From Methyloversatilis discipulorum (GTDB taxonomy: Bacteria; Pseudomonadota; Gammaproteobacteria; Burkholderiales; Rhodocyclaceae), in the NCBI RefSeq assembly GCF_018780585.1, contig NZ_JADMJL010000034.1:26264-90263 (forward strand): a stretch of DNA of 64,000 bases, given 5' to 3'. This document shows positions 34,333 to 44,203 of this stretch, one piece after another; the stretch's first letter is position 1, and each line of letters starts with the position of its first letter. The translations under genes and the position numbers were made by a program. The notes beneath the pieces were generated by a model, which saw only the letters and a program-made list of their open reading frames with translations, did no database searches and was not told the origin of the DNA.

Positions 34333-37300
34333 ATGTTTTCGCGCTTCTTCATAGACAGGCCGATCTTTGCCTTCGTCATTTCCATCCTGCTGGTGCTGGC
34401 CGGCCTCGCTGCCATGCGCACGCTGCCGATCGCGCAGTACCCGGAAATCGCCCCGCCCGAAGTGATGGTGCGTGCGGTGTACCCGGGCGCGTCCGCCGAA
34501 ACCATCGCGCAGACCGTGGCCGCACCGCTGGAAAGCGTCATCACCGGTGTCGAGGGCATGATGTACATGCGCTCGACCTCGACCTCGAATGGCGTGGTCG
34601 AAATCTACGCCACCTTCGAAATCGGCACCGACCCCGACAAGGCGGCGGTGAACGTGAACAACCGCGTCAAGCAGGCCGATGCGCGTCTGCCGGAGGAGGT
34701 GCGCCGGCAGGGCGTGGTGGTCGAGAAGGGTTCGTCCGCCTTCCTGGCGGTGATGGCCTTCTACTCGCCGGATGGCACGCACGAACAGCTCTACACGTCG
34801 AACTACGTCACGCTGAACGTGCTCGACAACATCAAGAAGATTCCCGGCACGACCAATGTGCAGATCTTCGGCGCCAAGGACTACGCGATGCGCATCTGGG
34901 TCCGCCCGGACCGCATGACCCAGCTCGGCGTCACGGTGCCCGAGATCGCCGGTGCGCTGCGCGAGCAGAACGCGCAGTTCGCCGCCGGCAAGATCGGCCA
35001 GTCGCCGACCGGCGGCGGCCAGGACATGGTCTACACCATCACCACCAAGGGCCGGCTGTCCACGGTCGAGGAATTCGAGAACATCATCCTGCGCTCGAAC
35101 GCCGACGGCACGAAGCTGCGCCTGCGCGACGTCGCACGCGTCGAGCTGGGCTCCAAAGACAACGACTTCAACGGCACCTACAACGGCAAGCCGGCGGTGC
35201 TGATGGGCGTGTTCCTGCAGCCGGGCGCCAACGCGCTGGACGTGGCCAAGGAAGTGAAGGGCGCGGTGGCCGACATGGCGACCCGCTTCCCGCCGGGCAT
35301 GACCTACGCCATTCCGTACGACACCACGCGCTTCGTCGAGGTGTCGATCAAGGAGGTGGTGAAGACACTGGGCGAGGCGATGATCCTGGTGTTCATCGTC
35401 GTGTTCGTGTTCCTGCAGAACATCCGCGCCACGCTGATTCCGGTGCTGGCGGTGCCGGTGTCGCTGCTCGGCACCTTCGCCGGCCTGCATGTGCTCGGCT
35501 ACTCGATCAACACGCTCACGCTGTTCGGCATGGTGCTGGCGATCGGCATCGTGGTCGACGATGCCATCGTGGTGCTGGAGAACGTCGAGCGCATCATGCA
35601 CGAGCAGAGGTTGAGCGCTCGCGAAGCGGCGCTGAAGGCGATGCACGAGGTGACCGGCCCGGTCATCGCCATCGTGCTCGTGCTGACCGCTGTGTTCGTG
35701 CCGATCGCCTTCCTCGGCGGCCTGACCGGCGAGTTGTATCGCCAGTTCGCGGTGACCATCTCGATCGCCGTCGTGCTGTCCGGCCTGGTCGCGCTGACGA
35801 TGACGCCGGCGCTGTGCGTGGCGCTGCTGAAGAACGAGCACAAGAGCACGGCGCGCATCTTCGTCTGGTTCAACGACTGGTTCGCCCGCGTCACCCACCG
35901 CTACACCGGCGCCGTGACCTGGATGATCCGCCGCTCAGCGGTCGGCGTCGTGCTGTTCATTGGCATGGTGGTGATCACCGCCGGTCTGTGGAGCAAGACA
36001 CCGGGTTCGCTGGTGCCGGACGAGGACCAGGGCTATTACATCGCCGCCATCTTCCTGCCGGACGGCGCGACGCTGGAGCGCACCGACAAGGTGGTGGACG
36101 AGGTGATGAAGGCCATCCAGTCCAACCCCGCCAACGAACACGTGATGGCCTTCGCCGGCATGGATTTCATCGGCGGCGGTTTCAAGAACAGCGCGGCCAC
36201 CATCTTCGTCAGCCAGAAGCACTGGGACGAGCGGAAGATGAGCACGCAGCAGCTGGTGGGCGAACTGTTCGGCAAGACCGCGGGCATCAAGGAGGCGCTG
36301 GTGCTGGCCTTCAACCCGCCGGCCATCTTCGGCCTCGGCAACACCGGCGGCTTCGAGTTCTATCTGCAGAACCGCGGCGATGGCGGCACCAAGCGCCTGG
36401 TCGAGAACATGGGCGCGCTGGTCGGCGCCTCGCACCAGAGCACGGTGCTGGCCGGTGGCCTGCAGACCTTGTGGCGACCGAACGCGCCGCAGCTCTATGT
36501 CGATGTCGACCGCGAGCGCGCGAAGTCGCTAGGCATTCCGCTGGACGACGCGTTCACCACGCTGGCCGGCACGCTGGGCACCTTCTACGTGAACGACTTC
36601 AACAAGTTCGGCCGCGTGTGGCAGGTGCTGATGTCGGCCGAGAGCCAGTACCGCCGCACGCCGGAGGACATCGGCCGCCTGTACGTGAAGAACACGGCCG
36701 GCGACATGGTGCCGGTGTCTGCCTTCGCCAAGGTCGAGTACAGCTCGGGTCCGGACACGGTGGACCGCTACAACAACCTGCCGGCGGTGAAGCTGATGGG
36801 CCAGGCCGCACCGGGCTATTCGTCCGGCCAGGCCATCGCCGAGGTCGAGCGGCTGGTGAAGGATCTGCCGGGCGACATGAGCTATGAATGGACCGGCGCC
36901 GCCTTCCAGGAAAAGCGCGTGTCGAGTGCGGCCGCGCTGGCGCTGATCATGGCTGCGGTGATGGTGTTCCTCATCCTCGCCGCCCAGTACGAGAAGTGGT
37001 CGCTGCCGTTCTCGGTGCTGCTGGCCATGCCCTTCGGCATCTTCGGTGCGCTGGCGGCGGTGTGGCTGCGCGGCATGACCAATGACGTGTATTTCCAGAT
37101 TGGTCTGGTGACGCTGCTCGGCCTGTCGGCGAAGAACGCCATCCTGATCGTCGAGTATGCGGTGCTGAAGCATCACGAAGGCTATCCGGTCGCCGCCGCG
37201 GCGATCGAGGCGGCGCGCCTGCGCCTGCGCCCCATCGTGATGACCTCGCTCGCCTTCATCCTCGGCGTGCTGCCGCTGGCCATCTCGACCGGCGCCGGCG

Positions 37301-37479
37301 CCGGCGCGCGGGTGTCGGTGGGTACCGGCGTCATCGGCGGCATGCTGGCCGCGACCTTCCTTGCCATCTTTTTCGTGCCGCTCTTCTACAAGCTCATCGT
37401 CGATCGCCGTCTGGCGACGCCGGAAGACGAGCTGAAGGTGCACAAGCCGGAGACGCCCCATGTCCACGCACATCATTGA
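34333..37479 (+). CDS. RND multidrug efflux permease, HAE1 family (AcrB/MexB type)
   Basis: 1048 residues, the standard HAE1 length, with 12 membrane helices and two large periplasmic loops. The N-terminus MFSRFFIDRPIFAFVISILL is typical. The proton-relay aspartates are in helix 4 (GIVVDDAIVVLENVERIM). The second helix-rich half carries GLSAKNAILIVEYA with the matching lysine. It exports amphiphilic compounds from periplasm and membrane by proton antiport, as a homotrimer. The outer-membrane gene starts 20 bases before its stop. Confidence 0.93.
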   Translation: MFSRFFIDRPIFAFVISILLVLAGLAAMRTLPIAQYPEIAPPEVMVRAVYPGASAETIAQTVAAPLESVITGVEGMMYMRSTSTSNGVVEIYATFEIGTDPDKAAVNVNNRVKQADARLPEEVRRQGVVVEKGSSAFLAVMAFYSPDGTHEQLYTSNYVTLNVLDNIKKIPGTTNVQIFGAKDYAMRIWVRPDRMTQLGVTVPEIAGALREQNAQFAAGKIGQSPTGGGQDMVYTITTKGRLSTVEEFENIILRSNADGTKLRLRDVARVELGSKDNDFNGTYNGKPAVLMGVFLQPGANALDVAKEVKGAVADMATRFPPGMTYAIPYDTTRFVEVSIKEVVKTLGEAMILVFIVVFVFLQNIRATLIPVLAVPVSLLGTFAGLHVLGYSINTLTLFGMVLAIGIVVDDAIVVLENVERIMHEQRLSAREAALKAMHEVTGPVIAIVLVLTAVFVPIAFLGGLTGELYRQFAVTISIAVVLSGLVALTMTPALCVALLKNEHKSTARIFVWFNDWFARVTHRYTGAVTWMIRRSAVGVVLFIGMVVITAGLWSKTPGSLVPDEDQGYYIAAIFLPDGATLERTDKVVDEVMKAIQSNPANEHVMAFAGMDFIGGGFKNSAATIFVSQKHWDERKMSTQQLVGELFGKTAGIKEALVLAFNPPAIFGLGNTGGFEFYLQNRGDGGTKRLVENMGALVGASHQSTVLAGGLQTLWRPNAPQLYVDVDRERAKSLGIPLDDAFTTLAGTLGTFYVNDFNKFGRVWQVLMSAESQYRRTPEDIGRLYVKNTAGDMVPVSAFAKVEYSSGPDTVDRYNNLPAVKLMGQAAPGYSSGQAIAEVERLVKDLPGDMSYEWTGAAFQEKRVSSAAALALIMAAVMVFLILAAQYEKWSLPFSVLLAMPFGIFGALAAVWLRGMTNDVYFQIGLVTLLGLSAKNAILIVEYAVLKHHEGYPVAAAAIEAARLRLRPIVMTSLAFILGVLPLAISTGAGAGARVSVGTGVIGGMLAATFLAIFFVPLFYKLIVDRRLATPEDELKVHKPETPHVHAHH

Positions 37480-38923
37480 TCCGGCACGCCGCACGCTGCT
37501 GTCGGTCGCAATGGCCGCGGCCCTGCTGTCGGCCTGCGCGCTGAACCCGAAGCCGACGCCGGAACTCGACCTGCCGGCGGTGACCGCGACCACGCCGGCC
37601 GAGATCGACCGCTGGTGGGAAAGCTTCCGCGACCCGGTACTCGACGGGCTGATTGCCGAGGCGCTCGAACGCAACGACGACGTCGTGATCGCGGTGCAGC
37701 GCGTGCAGTCGTCGCGCGCCGCGCTCGACCTGGTGCGCATCAACCGTCTGCCGGACGCCAGCCTGTCGCTGTCCGGCTCGCGCCAGCAGTACAGCAACGA
37801 ACGGCCGATACCGGGCCGCTCGCGCCAGTACAACACGGTGATCGGCGGCATTTCGGCGTCCTACGAGCTGGATCTGTTCGGTCGCCTGTCCGGTCAGCGC
37901 GACGTCGCGCGCCAGCAGCTGGCCGCCAGCCGCTACGCGCTCGAAGGCCTGCGTGCGTCGGTGACGGCGCAGGTGGCACGCGCCTATTTCAGCCTGCGTG
38001 CGCTCGACGCCGACGAGGCGCTGCTGTCGCAGACGCTGGCCACGCGCGACGCCGCGCTGTCGCTGCGCGAGAAGCAGTTCGCCGGCGGCGCCATCAGTCG
38101 CTACGACCTGGAAATCTCGCGCTCGGAGCGCGCCAGCGTGGCCGCTGCTCTGGCCACCACGCGCAGCAGTCGCGAACAGGCGGAAACTGCACTGGCAGTC
38201 CTGCTCGGCCGTTCGCCGCGCGAACTGGTGGAGCGGATTCCGGACCGCGGTCTGGCGCTGTCGACGCTGGCGGTGCAGCCGGAGATTCCGGCTGGACTCA
38301 GCTCCGATCTGCTGGCGCGTCGCGCCGACGTGCGCGCGGCAGAAGCCAATCTGGCGGCCGCCAGCCTGAGCGTCGAAGTGGCGCGCACGCAGTGGTTCCC
38401 GACCATATCGCTGACCGCTGGCCTGGGCGGCGAAAGTGCGGCGCTGGGCAGCCTGCTGTCGTCGTCGGCCCGCACCTGGAACATCGGTGCGGCGATCGCG
38501 CAGCCGCTGGTCGGTCTGCTCAGCACGCGCGCCATCGTTGCGCAGTCGGAAGCCGAACGCGCGCAGATCGCGCAGACCTATCAGCAGGCAGCCCGCCAGG
38601 CCTACGCCGACGCGCTGAGCGCGCTGTCCGCCGCACGCGGCGCGCGTGAGGCGATGGACGAGACGGTGACGCTGTATGACGCCACGACCAAGGCACGCGA
38701 CCTCGCCGAGAAGAATTACGAAGCCGGCCGCGCGGGTCGCATCGTGCTGCTCGATGCCGAGCGCGAAAAGCTGTCGGCCGAGCGCCAGCTCATCGCTACC
38801 CGGCTCGACCGCGTGACTGCGCTGGTCAACACCTATCAGGCGCTGGGCGGTGGCTGGTCCGGCCGCATCGAGACCGGTGGTGACGACGAGAAGCTGGAGA
38901 ACGTCCCGACCGCCTCACGCTGA
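37460..38923 (+). CDS. Outer-membrane efflux lipoprotein, NodT/OprM family
   Basis: 487 residues. The lipobox LLSACALNP lies near residue 27. Two OEP repeats follow, with WWESFRDPVLDGLIAEALERN and the second repeat starting RRADVRAAEANLAAASLSVEVARTQWFP, which form the alternating alpha-barrel and beta-barrel halves of the channel. It completes the tripartite pump with the adaptor and permease upstream. The ATG overlaps the permease end by 20 bases. A terminator follows directly. Confidence 0.92.
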   Translation: MSTHIIDPARRTLLSVAMAAALLSACALNPKPTPELDLPAVTATTPAEIDRWWESFRDPVLDGLIAEALERNDDVVIAVQRVQSSRAALDLVRINRLPDASLSLSGSRQQYSNERPIPGRSRQYNTVIGGISASYELDLFGRLSGQRDVARQQLAASRYALEGLRASVTAQVARAYFSLRALDADEALLSQTLATRDAALSLREKQFAGGAISRYDLEISRSERASVAAALATTRSSREQAETALAVLLGRSPRELVERIPDRGLALSTLAVQPEIPAGLSSDLLARRADVRAAEANLAAASLSVEVARTQWFPTISLTAGLGGESAALGSLLSSSARTWNIGAAIAQPLVGLLSTRAIVAQSEAERAQIAQTYQQAARQAYADALSALSAARGAREAMDETVTLYDATTKARDLAEKNYEAGRAGRIVLLDAEREKLSAERQLIATRLDRVTALVNTYQALGGGWSGRIETGGDDEKLENVPTASR

Positions 38924-38953
38924 AGAATTCCTTTCCTCCTCCTAGGAATTTGC

Positions 38954-38980
38954 GCGCGGGCTTGTCCCGCGCTTTTTTTT
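38954..38980 (+). terminator. Intrinsic terminator after the RND operon
   Basis: GCGCGGG (38954-38960) pairs with CCCGCGC (38966-38972) over CTTGT and is followed by eight T residues. Confidence 0.9.
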
Positions 38981-39023
38981 GCTGAAACGGTCAGTGCCTC
39001 CCGCCGGTCTCGCCGACTGCGCC

Positions 39024-41288
39024 TCAGGCCGCCATCACCGTCTGCAGAGGAGGTTCGCTGGCCGTTTCCACCGCCGCCAGAAACTCCGCACCCCAGCGCA
39101 CGATGTCGTTGTGCTGGACGATGGCGAACAGCTCGCGCAGCCGTGACTCGGCTTCGGCACGGTGGATGTTCAGCGCGTAAAGACATTTGTCGCGCAGGTC
39201 ATTGCGGTCGTGCGGATTGGTCAGTATCGCGCCGTGCAACTCTGCTGCCGCGCCGGCGAATTCCGACAGCACCAGCACGCCACCGCCCTGCATCAGCCCC
39301 TGGGTGGCGACATACTCCTTGGACACGAGATTGAGCCCGTCGCGCAGCGGCGTGATCCACATGACGTCGGCGATGGCGTAGTAGGCCACCAGTTCGGCGA
39401 AGGGGATGGGACGGAAGAAGAACTGCACCGGTGTCCAGCCGACACGCGAGAAGCGTCCGTTGATGCGGCCGACCGCCTGTTCGATCTGCGTCTGCAGCGT
39501 GTCGTAGATGGTCATTTCACTCGCTGCGGGCACGCATACGGCGATCAGCGTCACTTTCTGCCGCAGCTCCTCGTTCTGTTCGAGCAGCTGTTCGAAGGCG
39601 AGCAGCTTCTCCAGCGTGCCCTTGGTGTAGTCCAGTCGTTCGACCGACAGGATGACGCGCTGGCCCGTCATTTCGCGGCGCAGCCGGTCCATCAGGCGGG
39701 CGCTCTGCGCGTCGGCCAGTATGCGGCCGATGCGGCCGACATCCAGGCCGACCGGATGGGCGCCGATGCCGATGCGCCGGCCATGCACCTCGATCGCCGT
39801 CGTCATCTCGTCCAGCCCGACCGCGCAGCCGTAGGTGAGGAAACGCGGCGCGCAGTTCTTCGTTTCCAGCACGCGCAGCGGCGCCACGCCGCGCGCGACG
39901 TCGACGAAGTTCTCCGCCTGGCGCGGAATGTGGAAACCGATGTAGTCGCACTGCAGCAGGCTGCCGACGATGTCGCGCCGCCAGGGCATCACGTTGAACA
40001 CGTCGGCGGACGGGAAATAGGTGTGGTGGAAGAAGGCGATCTTCAGATCCGGCCGCAGTTCGCGCAGCGCCGCCGGCACCATCCACAGGTTGTAGTCGTG
40101 CAGCCAGACGGTGGCGCCATGGGCGGCCTCGGCCGCGGTGCGTTCGGCGAACAGCCGGTTCACCTTCAGGAACACCTGCCAGTCGTCTTCGCGGAACTGC
40201 GCGCGTTCCCAGAAGGTATGCAGCGTCGGCCAGAAGGCCTCCTTCGAGAAGCGCTTGTAGAAGATGTCCACGTCCTGCGACGACAGTTCGACGCGGGCGC
40301 AGCGCAGGCCGGGGTACTGTTCGCGATCGACTGTGGTGTGCGTTTCGAAGCGGGCGTCGCCCGCGTGTGCGCTCGACCAGGCGATCCACGAGCCCTTGCG
40401 GCCGTCGGCGAAGAAGCTCAGCAGGGTCGGGATGATGCCGTTCGGCGAGCGGTGCGGCCGGCGCAGGATGGTGCCGTCTTCGTCGATCGCCTCTTCGTAC
40501 GGCAGGCGGTGATAGACGATGACCAGCTCCGACTTGCCGCAGGGCGCCATGGTGTCGCTGCCGGGCGGCAGCAGCAGTGCGCGGTCGACGAAGCGGAAGA
40601 AGTCGAGTGCTTCGAGGATGCCGGCGCAGCCGACGCGGCGCGAATGCAGCACACGCGTGCGGTCGGCGGTGGCGGCCAGCAGCGCCGCTTCCGATTCGCC
40701 GACGCAGACGCCGCGGAAGCCCTGTTCGAACATCGACAGGTCGTTCAGCGTATCGCCGGCAACCAGAACCTGATGCATGTCGACGCCGAGGTCATGCACC
40801 AGCCGGCGCAAGGTGCTGCCCTTGTTCACGCCGCGCGGCAGGAAGTCCAGATAGCGGTCGGCCGAGTACAGCAGATCGCAGTTCAGTTCGTGGGCGATGC
40901 GGCGCAGGTCATCGGTCACCGCGTCGCTGTCGCAGAAGTAGGAGCAGCGTCGCTGTTGCGGCACCTCCTGCCGCTGCAGGCCGGGAATGCCCTGCAGGGC
41001 TTCGCTCACGGCCCGTTCGCCAGGCCACAGCGCGTCGATATCGGCCTGCAGCGGCTGCACGGCCTGTCGGGTCCGGCCGTCGACGACGGTGGCGCCAACG
41101 TCGGCAATGACGTAATGCGGCACCGGGATGGCCGGATCAGACAGGAGGGGCAGCACGGCTTCGAGGCCGCGCCCGGTCACGAACACCAGCGTGATGTCCG
41201 GATCGTTGGTGATCAGTTGATAGAGCTGCTGGCGCGCGTCCGTATCGCCGGCAAGAAAGGTGCCGTCCAGATCGGTAGCAATGAGCAT
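39024..41288 (-). CDS. ggpPS: Bifunctional glucosylglycerol-phosphate synthase/phosphatase
   Basis: 754 residues. Residues 1-240 are a HAD-IIB phosphatase (nucleophile motif ATDLDGTF at 4-11; VLVAGDTLNDLSMF later). Residues about 250-740 are a GT20 glycosyltransferase. The opening YHRLPYEE with SPNGIIPTLLSFFADGRKGSWIAW is typical of glucosylglycerol-phosphate synthase rather than trehalose-phosphate synthase. The N-terminal HAD fusion is the form described from Azotobacter, Pseudomonas and Stenotrophomonas. The enzyme would make glucosylglycerol from ADP-glucose and glycerol 3-phosphate, a salt-stress solute. A trehalose-phosphate role remains possible. It follows the MFS gene after 40 bases. 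Confidence 0.82.
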   Translation of the reverse strand: MLIATDLDGTFLAGDTDARQQLYQLITNDPDITLVFVTGRGLEAVLPLLSDPAIPVPHYVIADVGATVVDGRTRQAVQPLQADIDALWPGERAVSEALQGIPGLQRQEVPQQRRCSYFCDSDAVTDDLRRIAHELNCDLLYSADRYLDFLPRGVNKGSTLRRLVHDLGVDMHQVLVAGDTLNDLSMFEQGFRGVCVGESEAALLAATADRTRVLHSRRVGCAGILEALDFFRFVDRALLLPPGSDTMAPCGKSELVIVYHRLPYEEAIDEDGTILRRPHRSPNGIIPTLLSFFADGRKGSWIAWSSAHAGDARFETHTTVDREQYPGLRCARVELSSQDVDIFYKRFSKEAFWPTLHTFWERAQFREDDWQVFLKVNRLFAERTAAEAAHGATVWLHDYNLWMVPAALRELRPDLKIAFFHHTYFPSADVFNVMPWRRDIVGSLLQCDYIGFHIPRQAENFVDVARGVAPLRVLETKNCAPRFLTYGCAVGLDEMTTAIEVHGRRIGIGAHPVGLDVGRIGRILADAQSARLMDRLRREMTGQRVILSVERLDYTKGTLEKLLAFEQLLEQNEELRQKVTLIAVCVPAASEMTIYDTLQTQIEQAVGRINGRFSRVGWTPVQFFFRPIPFAELVAYYAIADVMWITPLRDGLNLVSKEYVATQGLMQGGGVLVLSEFAGAAAELHGAILTNPHDRNDLRDKCLYALNIHRAEAESRLRELFAIVQHNDIVRWGAEFLAAVETASEPPLQTVMAA

Positions 41289-41328
41289 GTCGTACTCCCT
41301 GTGGCAAGGTTGAAAGATGGGGTGAGGT

Positions 41329-42582
41329 TCAGCGGGTCTCCGTGGTGGATGTGTCGGTATCGTGGCGGGCGGTGCCGGCCAGTTCGAAGGCGGTCGAGGT
41401 GGTGCGCACCATGGGCAGGAAGCGCGTCTGCAGCGCGATCTGCGCTGGCACGCGGCGCAGCAGCGAGGACGTGAGCAGCGCCAGCACGCCCTGGGTCAGC
41501 GCGAACCACATCGGCAGTGCATCGGGCCCCAGCATGGCCATCGCCAGGCCGGCGGCCAGCGGGCCGAGCGCGGCGCCGATGCCATGCACCAGCAGCAGTC
41601 CACTGCTGCCGGCCAGCACTTCGTGCGGGTCGAGCCGGTCGATCAGGCGCGCCATCGCCATTGGATAGAGCGCGAACGCGAAGCCGCCGTAGAGCAGGCC
41701 GGCGGTCGCCGTCGCGTCGGCGCCGAAGGGCAGCGCGAACATCGGCAGCAGCGCCAGCAGTGCGGCGGCAAAGGCTACCAGCGTGATGACGCGGCCGCGG
41801 TCGTGGCGGTCGGACAGCAGGCCCAGCGGCCACTGGAACAGCGCGCCGCCGACGATGGTCGCGCTCATGAAGGCGGCCACGCCCGACGCGCCCAAGCCGC
41901 TGCGGTCGGCCCACACCGCACCCAGCCCCCAGAAGGCGCCCATCGCGAGGCCGGAGGCGAAGGCGGCGTCGAAGGCGATCGGTGCCTTGCGGTAGAGGCT
42001 GCGCAGCGCCGGAGCAGCAGCGTTGTCGATCTGCGGCTGGCTCAGTCGCGTCGCCGCCACCGGCATCACGGCCGCGCACACCAGCAGCGCGGCGAGTACG
42101 AACAGGGTGTGCGTGCCGGCGTCGCCGACGTGCAGCAGTTGCTGGGCCAGCGCCAGTGCACCGAGATTCACGCCCATGTATATCGCGAACACACGGGCGC
42201 GCTGTGCCGGTGCGGCCTGGCTGTTGAGCCAGCTTTCGACGATGGCGTACAGCCCGACCATGGCGATGCCGGTGAGCAGGCGCACCGGCGCCCACACCCA
42301 CGGCGATACCCACATTTCGTGCAGCAGCACGCTGCAGGCCACCGCCGAGGTGAAGAAGGCGAAGGCGCGTACGTGGCCGACGCGGCGGATCAATGCCGGC
42401 GCGACGCGGGTGCCGATCAGGAAGCCGGCGAAGAACAGCGAGCCGAGCAGGCCCATGAAAGGGCTGCCGTATCCTTCGATGCCGCCGCGCACGGCGAGCA
42501 GCGTGGTGAGCAGGCCGCTGCCGAGCAGCAGCAGGGCGACGCCGCCGAGCAGGGCGGCGAGCGGTGCAAGATGGACGAACAA
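41329..42582 (-). CDS. MFS transporter, YcaD-like, in an operon with ggpPS
   Basis: 417 residues, 12 predicted membrane helices, with the MFS loop RHDRGRV between helices 6 and 7 region and MVGLYAIVESWLNSQAAPAQRARVFAIYM after helix 4. The start is TTG at 42582 behind GGAG; no upstream ATG fits. A YcaD-type MFS gene accompanies ggpPS in Stenotrophomonas and related bacteria, where a role in glucosylglycerol movement has been proposed; the same job is likely here. ggpPS follows after 40 bases on the same strand. Confidence 0.78.
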   Translation of the reverse strand: MFVHLAPLAALLGGVALLLLGSGLLTTLLAVRGGIEGYGSPFMGLLGSLFFAGFLIGTRVAPALIRRVGHVRAFAFFTSAVACSVLLHEMWVSPWVWAPVRLLTGIAMVGLYAIVESWLNSQAAPAQRARVFAIYMGVNLGALALAQQLLHVGDAGTHTLFVLAALLVCAAVMPVAATRLSQPQIDNAAAPALRSLYRKAPIAFDAAFASGLAMGAFWGLGAVWADRSGLGASGVAAFMSATIVGGALFQWPLGLLSDRHDRGRVITLVAFAAALLALLPMFALPFGADATATAGLLYGGFAFALYPMAMARLIDRLDPHEVLAGSSGLLLVHGIGAALGPLAAGLAMAMLGPDALPMWFALTQGVLALLTSSLLRRVPAQIALQTRFLPMVRTTSTAFELAGTARHDTDTSTTETR

Positions 42583-42915
42583 GGCTTCGACTCCGCTTGT
42601 ATGGAGGGGAAGCGACCGGACGCTGGGTGATGCCGGGCGACGGGCTGCGGTGCCCGCCTGTCACGAAAGGCCGCGCTGAAGAAGTACTGGCACTGGCTGC
42701 TTGGGAGCCCACGAGGATAGCCGCAGGGCGATCGCAGGTCTGTAGGAACTCGCCGACCCGTCGCACGCTCCACTCACCCGCGGACGCAGCTTTGTCGTCG
42801 CCGTTTACACTGCATTCACCTGCCGCCGCCTCAGGCAGCGTTTCGATTAACAGGCACCCACAATAATGATCGGGTCTCGACCGTCTGTCGTACCCAACAA
42901 CGTCCTTCCATCCCG
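42583..42915. other. Divergent regulatory gap between the MFS and mdtA-like genes
   Basis: About 330 bases with no supported gene. It must hold promoters in both directions. I see a TTTACACTGCAT run near 42805 and AATAATGAT near 42864 but no convincing -35/-10 pair, and no palindromic operator like that of the other RND operon. Confidence 0.4.
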
Positions 42916-44193
42916 ATGACCACACACGGACACGATGCCGCTCCGGCCACGCGCAAGCCGCGCTGGCCCTGGATCATGATGCTGCTTCTGCTGGCCGGCC
43001 TGACCGCCGGCTGGTTCTACGCCAACGAACGCACCAAGCCGGCCGACGGCGAGGGCGGCCCCCCCGGGATGAGGCCCGGCGGCCCGCCGGGCGGGCCTCC
43101 GGGTGGCGCACGCCGCTTCGGTGGCGATACGCGGGTCGGCAGTGCGCTGGCGCAGCGCACCGATCTGCCGGTGCATCTGGTCGCGCTGGGCACCGTGACG
43201 CCGATCGAGAGCGTGGTGGTGCGCAGCCGGGTCGAGGGCGAGCTGCAGTCGCTGCACTTCACCGAAGGGCAGCGGGTGAAGAAGGGCGATCTGCTGGCGC
43301 AGATCGATCCGCGTGCATTCCAGGTCGAACTGGCGCAGGGTGAAGCGGCGAAGGCGCGCAATGCGGCGCTGCTGGCCAATGCGAAGGAGGATCTGGCGCG
43401 CTACGAAACGCTGCTGACACAGGATTCGATCGCCGCCCAGCAGGTGACCAACCAGCGCTCCCTGGTGCGGCAGTACGAAGCGGCCGTGCTGGCCGACGAC
43501 GCCACCATCGCCAGCGCCCGGCTGTCGCTGCAGTACGCCCGCATCACGGCGCCGATCAGCGGCCGCGTCGGCCTGCGTCTGGCCACGCCCGGCAACATCG
43601 TGCGCAGCTCCGACGCCGACGGCCTGCTTACCATCACGCAGGATGCGCCGATCTCGGTCGTGTTCGCGCTGCCCGAGCCGCAACTGGTCGCGGTGCGCAG
43701 TGCCATCGCGCGCGGTGGCCTGCCGGTCGAGGCGCGCGACCGCGACAACCGCACCGTGCTGGCGACCGGCACGCTGCGCATCCTGGATAACCAGATCGAC
43801 GTCTCCACCGGCACCGTGAAAGCCAAGGCGATGTTCGATAACCGAGACGGCGCACTGTTTCCGAACCAGTTCGTCAACGTGAAGTTGCGCGTCGACACGA
43901 TCGCCGACGCCATCGTCGTGCCGGTGTCGGCGATACAGCGCGGCGCCAGCGGACCTTTCGTCTATGTGGTCGGCGACGACCTGACCGCAGTGATGCGGCC
44001 GGTGAAGACCGGCGTGCTCGAAGGCGAACTGCAGCAGGTGACAGAAGGCCTGCAGCCCGGTGAGCGCGTCGTGACCGACGGTGTGGACCGCCTGCGCGAA
44101 GGTGACAAGGTGAAGCTCGACGACACTCCATCCGCGCCGCGTGCCGGCAATGGCAGCGCGCCGGGTCGTCGTGGCCCGCCGCCGGCGCAGTGA
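42916..44193 (+). CDS. mdtA: RND efflux periplasmic adaptor (MdtA type)
   Basis: 425 residues. One N-terminal membrane anchor ([19 protein letters not shown], about 20-38), then a Gly/Pro-rich linker, then lipoyl half-motifs ([53 protein letters not shown]) flanking a short coiled coil. The tail is Pro/Arg-rich. It is the adaptor for the two-permease pump encoded next, with only ten bases between stop and start. Confidence 0.88.
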   Translation: MTTHGHDAAPATRKPRWPWIMMLLLLAGLTAGWFYANERTKPADGEGGPPGMRPGGPPGGPPGGARRFGGDTRVGSALAQRTDLPVHLVALGTVTPIESVVVRSRVEGELQSLHFTEGQRVKKGDLLAQIDPRAFQVELAQGEAAKARNAALLANAKEDLARYETLLTQDSIAAQQVTNQRSLVRQYEAAVLADDATIASARLSLQYARITAPISGRVGLRLATPGNIVRSSDADGLLTITQDAPISVVFALPEPQLVAVRSAIARGGLPVEARDRDNRTVLATGTLRILDNQIDVSTGTVKAKAMFDNRDGALFPNQFVNVKLRVDTIADAIVVPVSAIQRGASGPFVYVVGDDLTAVMRPVKTGVLEGELQQVTEGLQPGERVVTDGVDRLREGDKVKLDDTPSAPRAGNGSAPGRRGPPPAQ

Positions 44194-44203
44194 AGCGGCA
44201 CCG

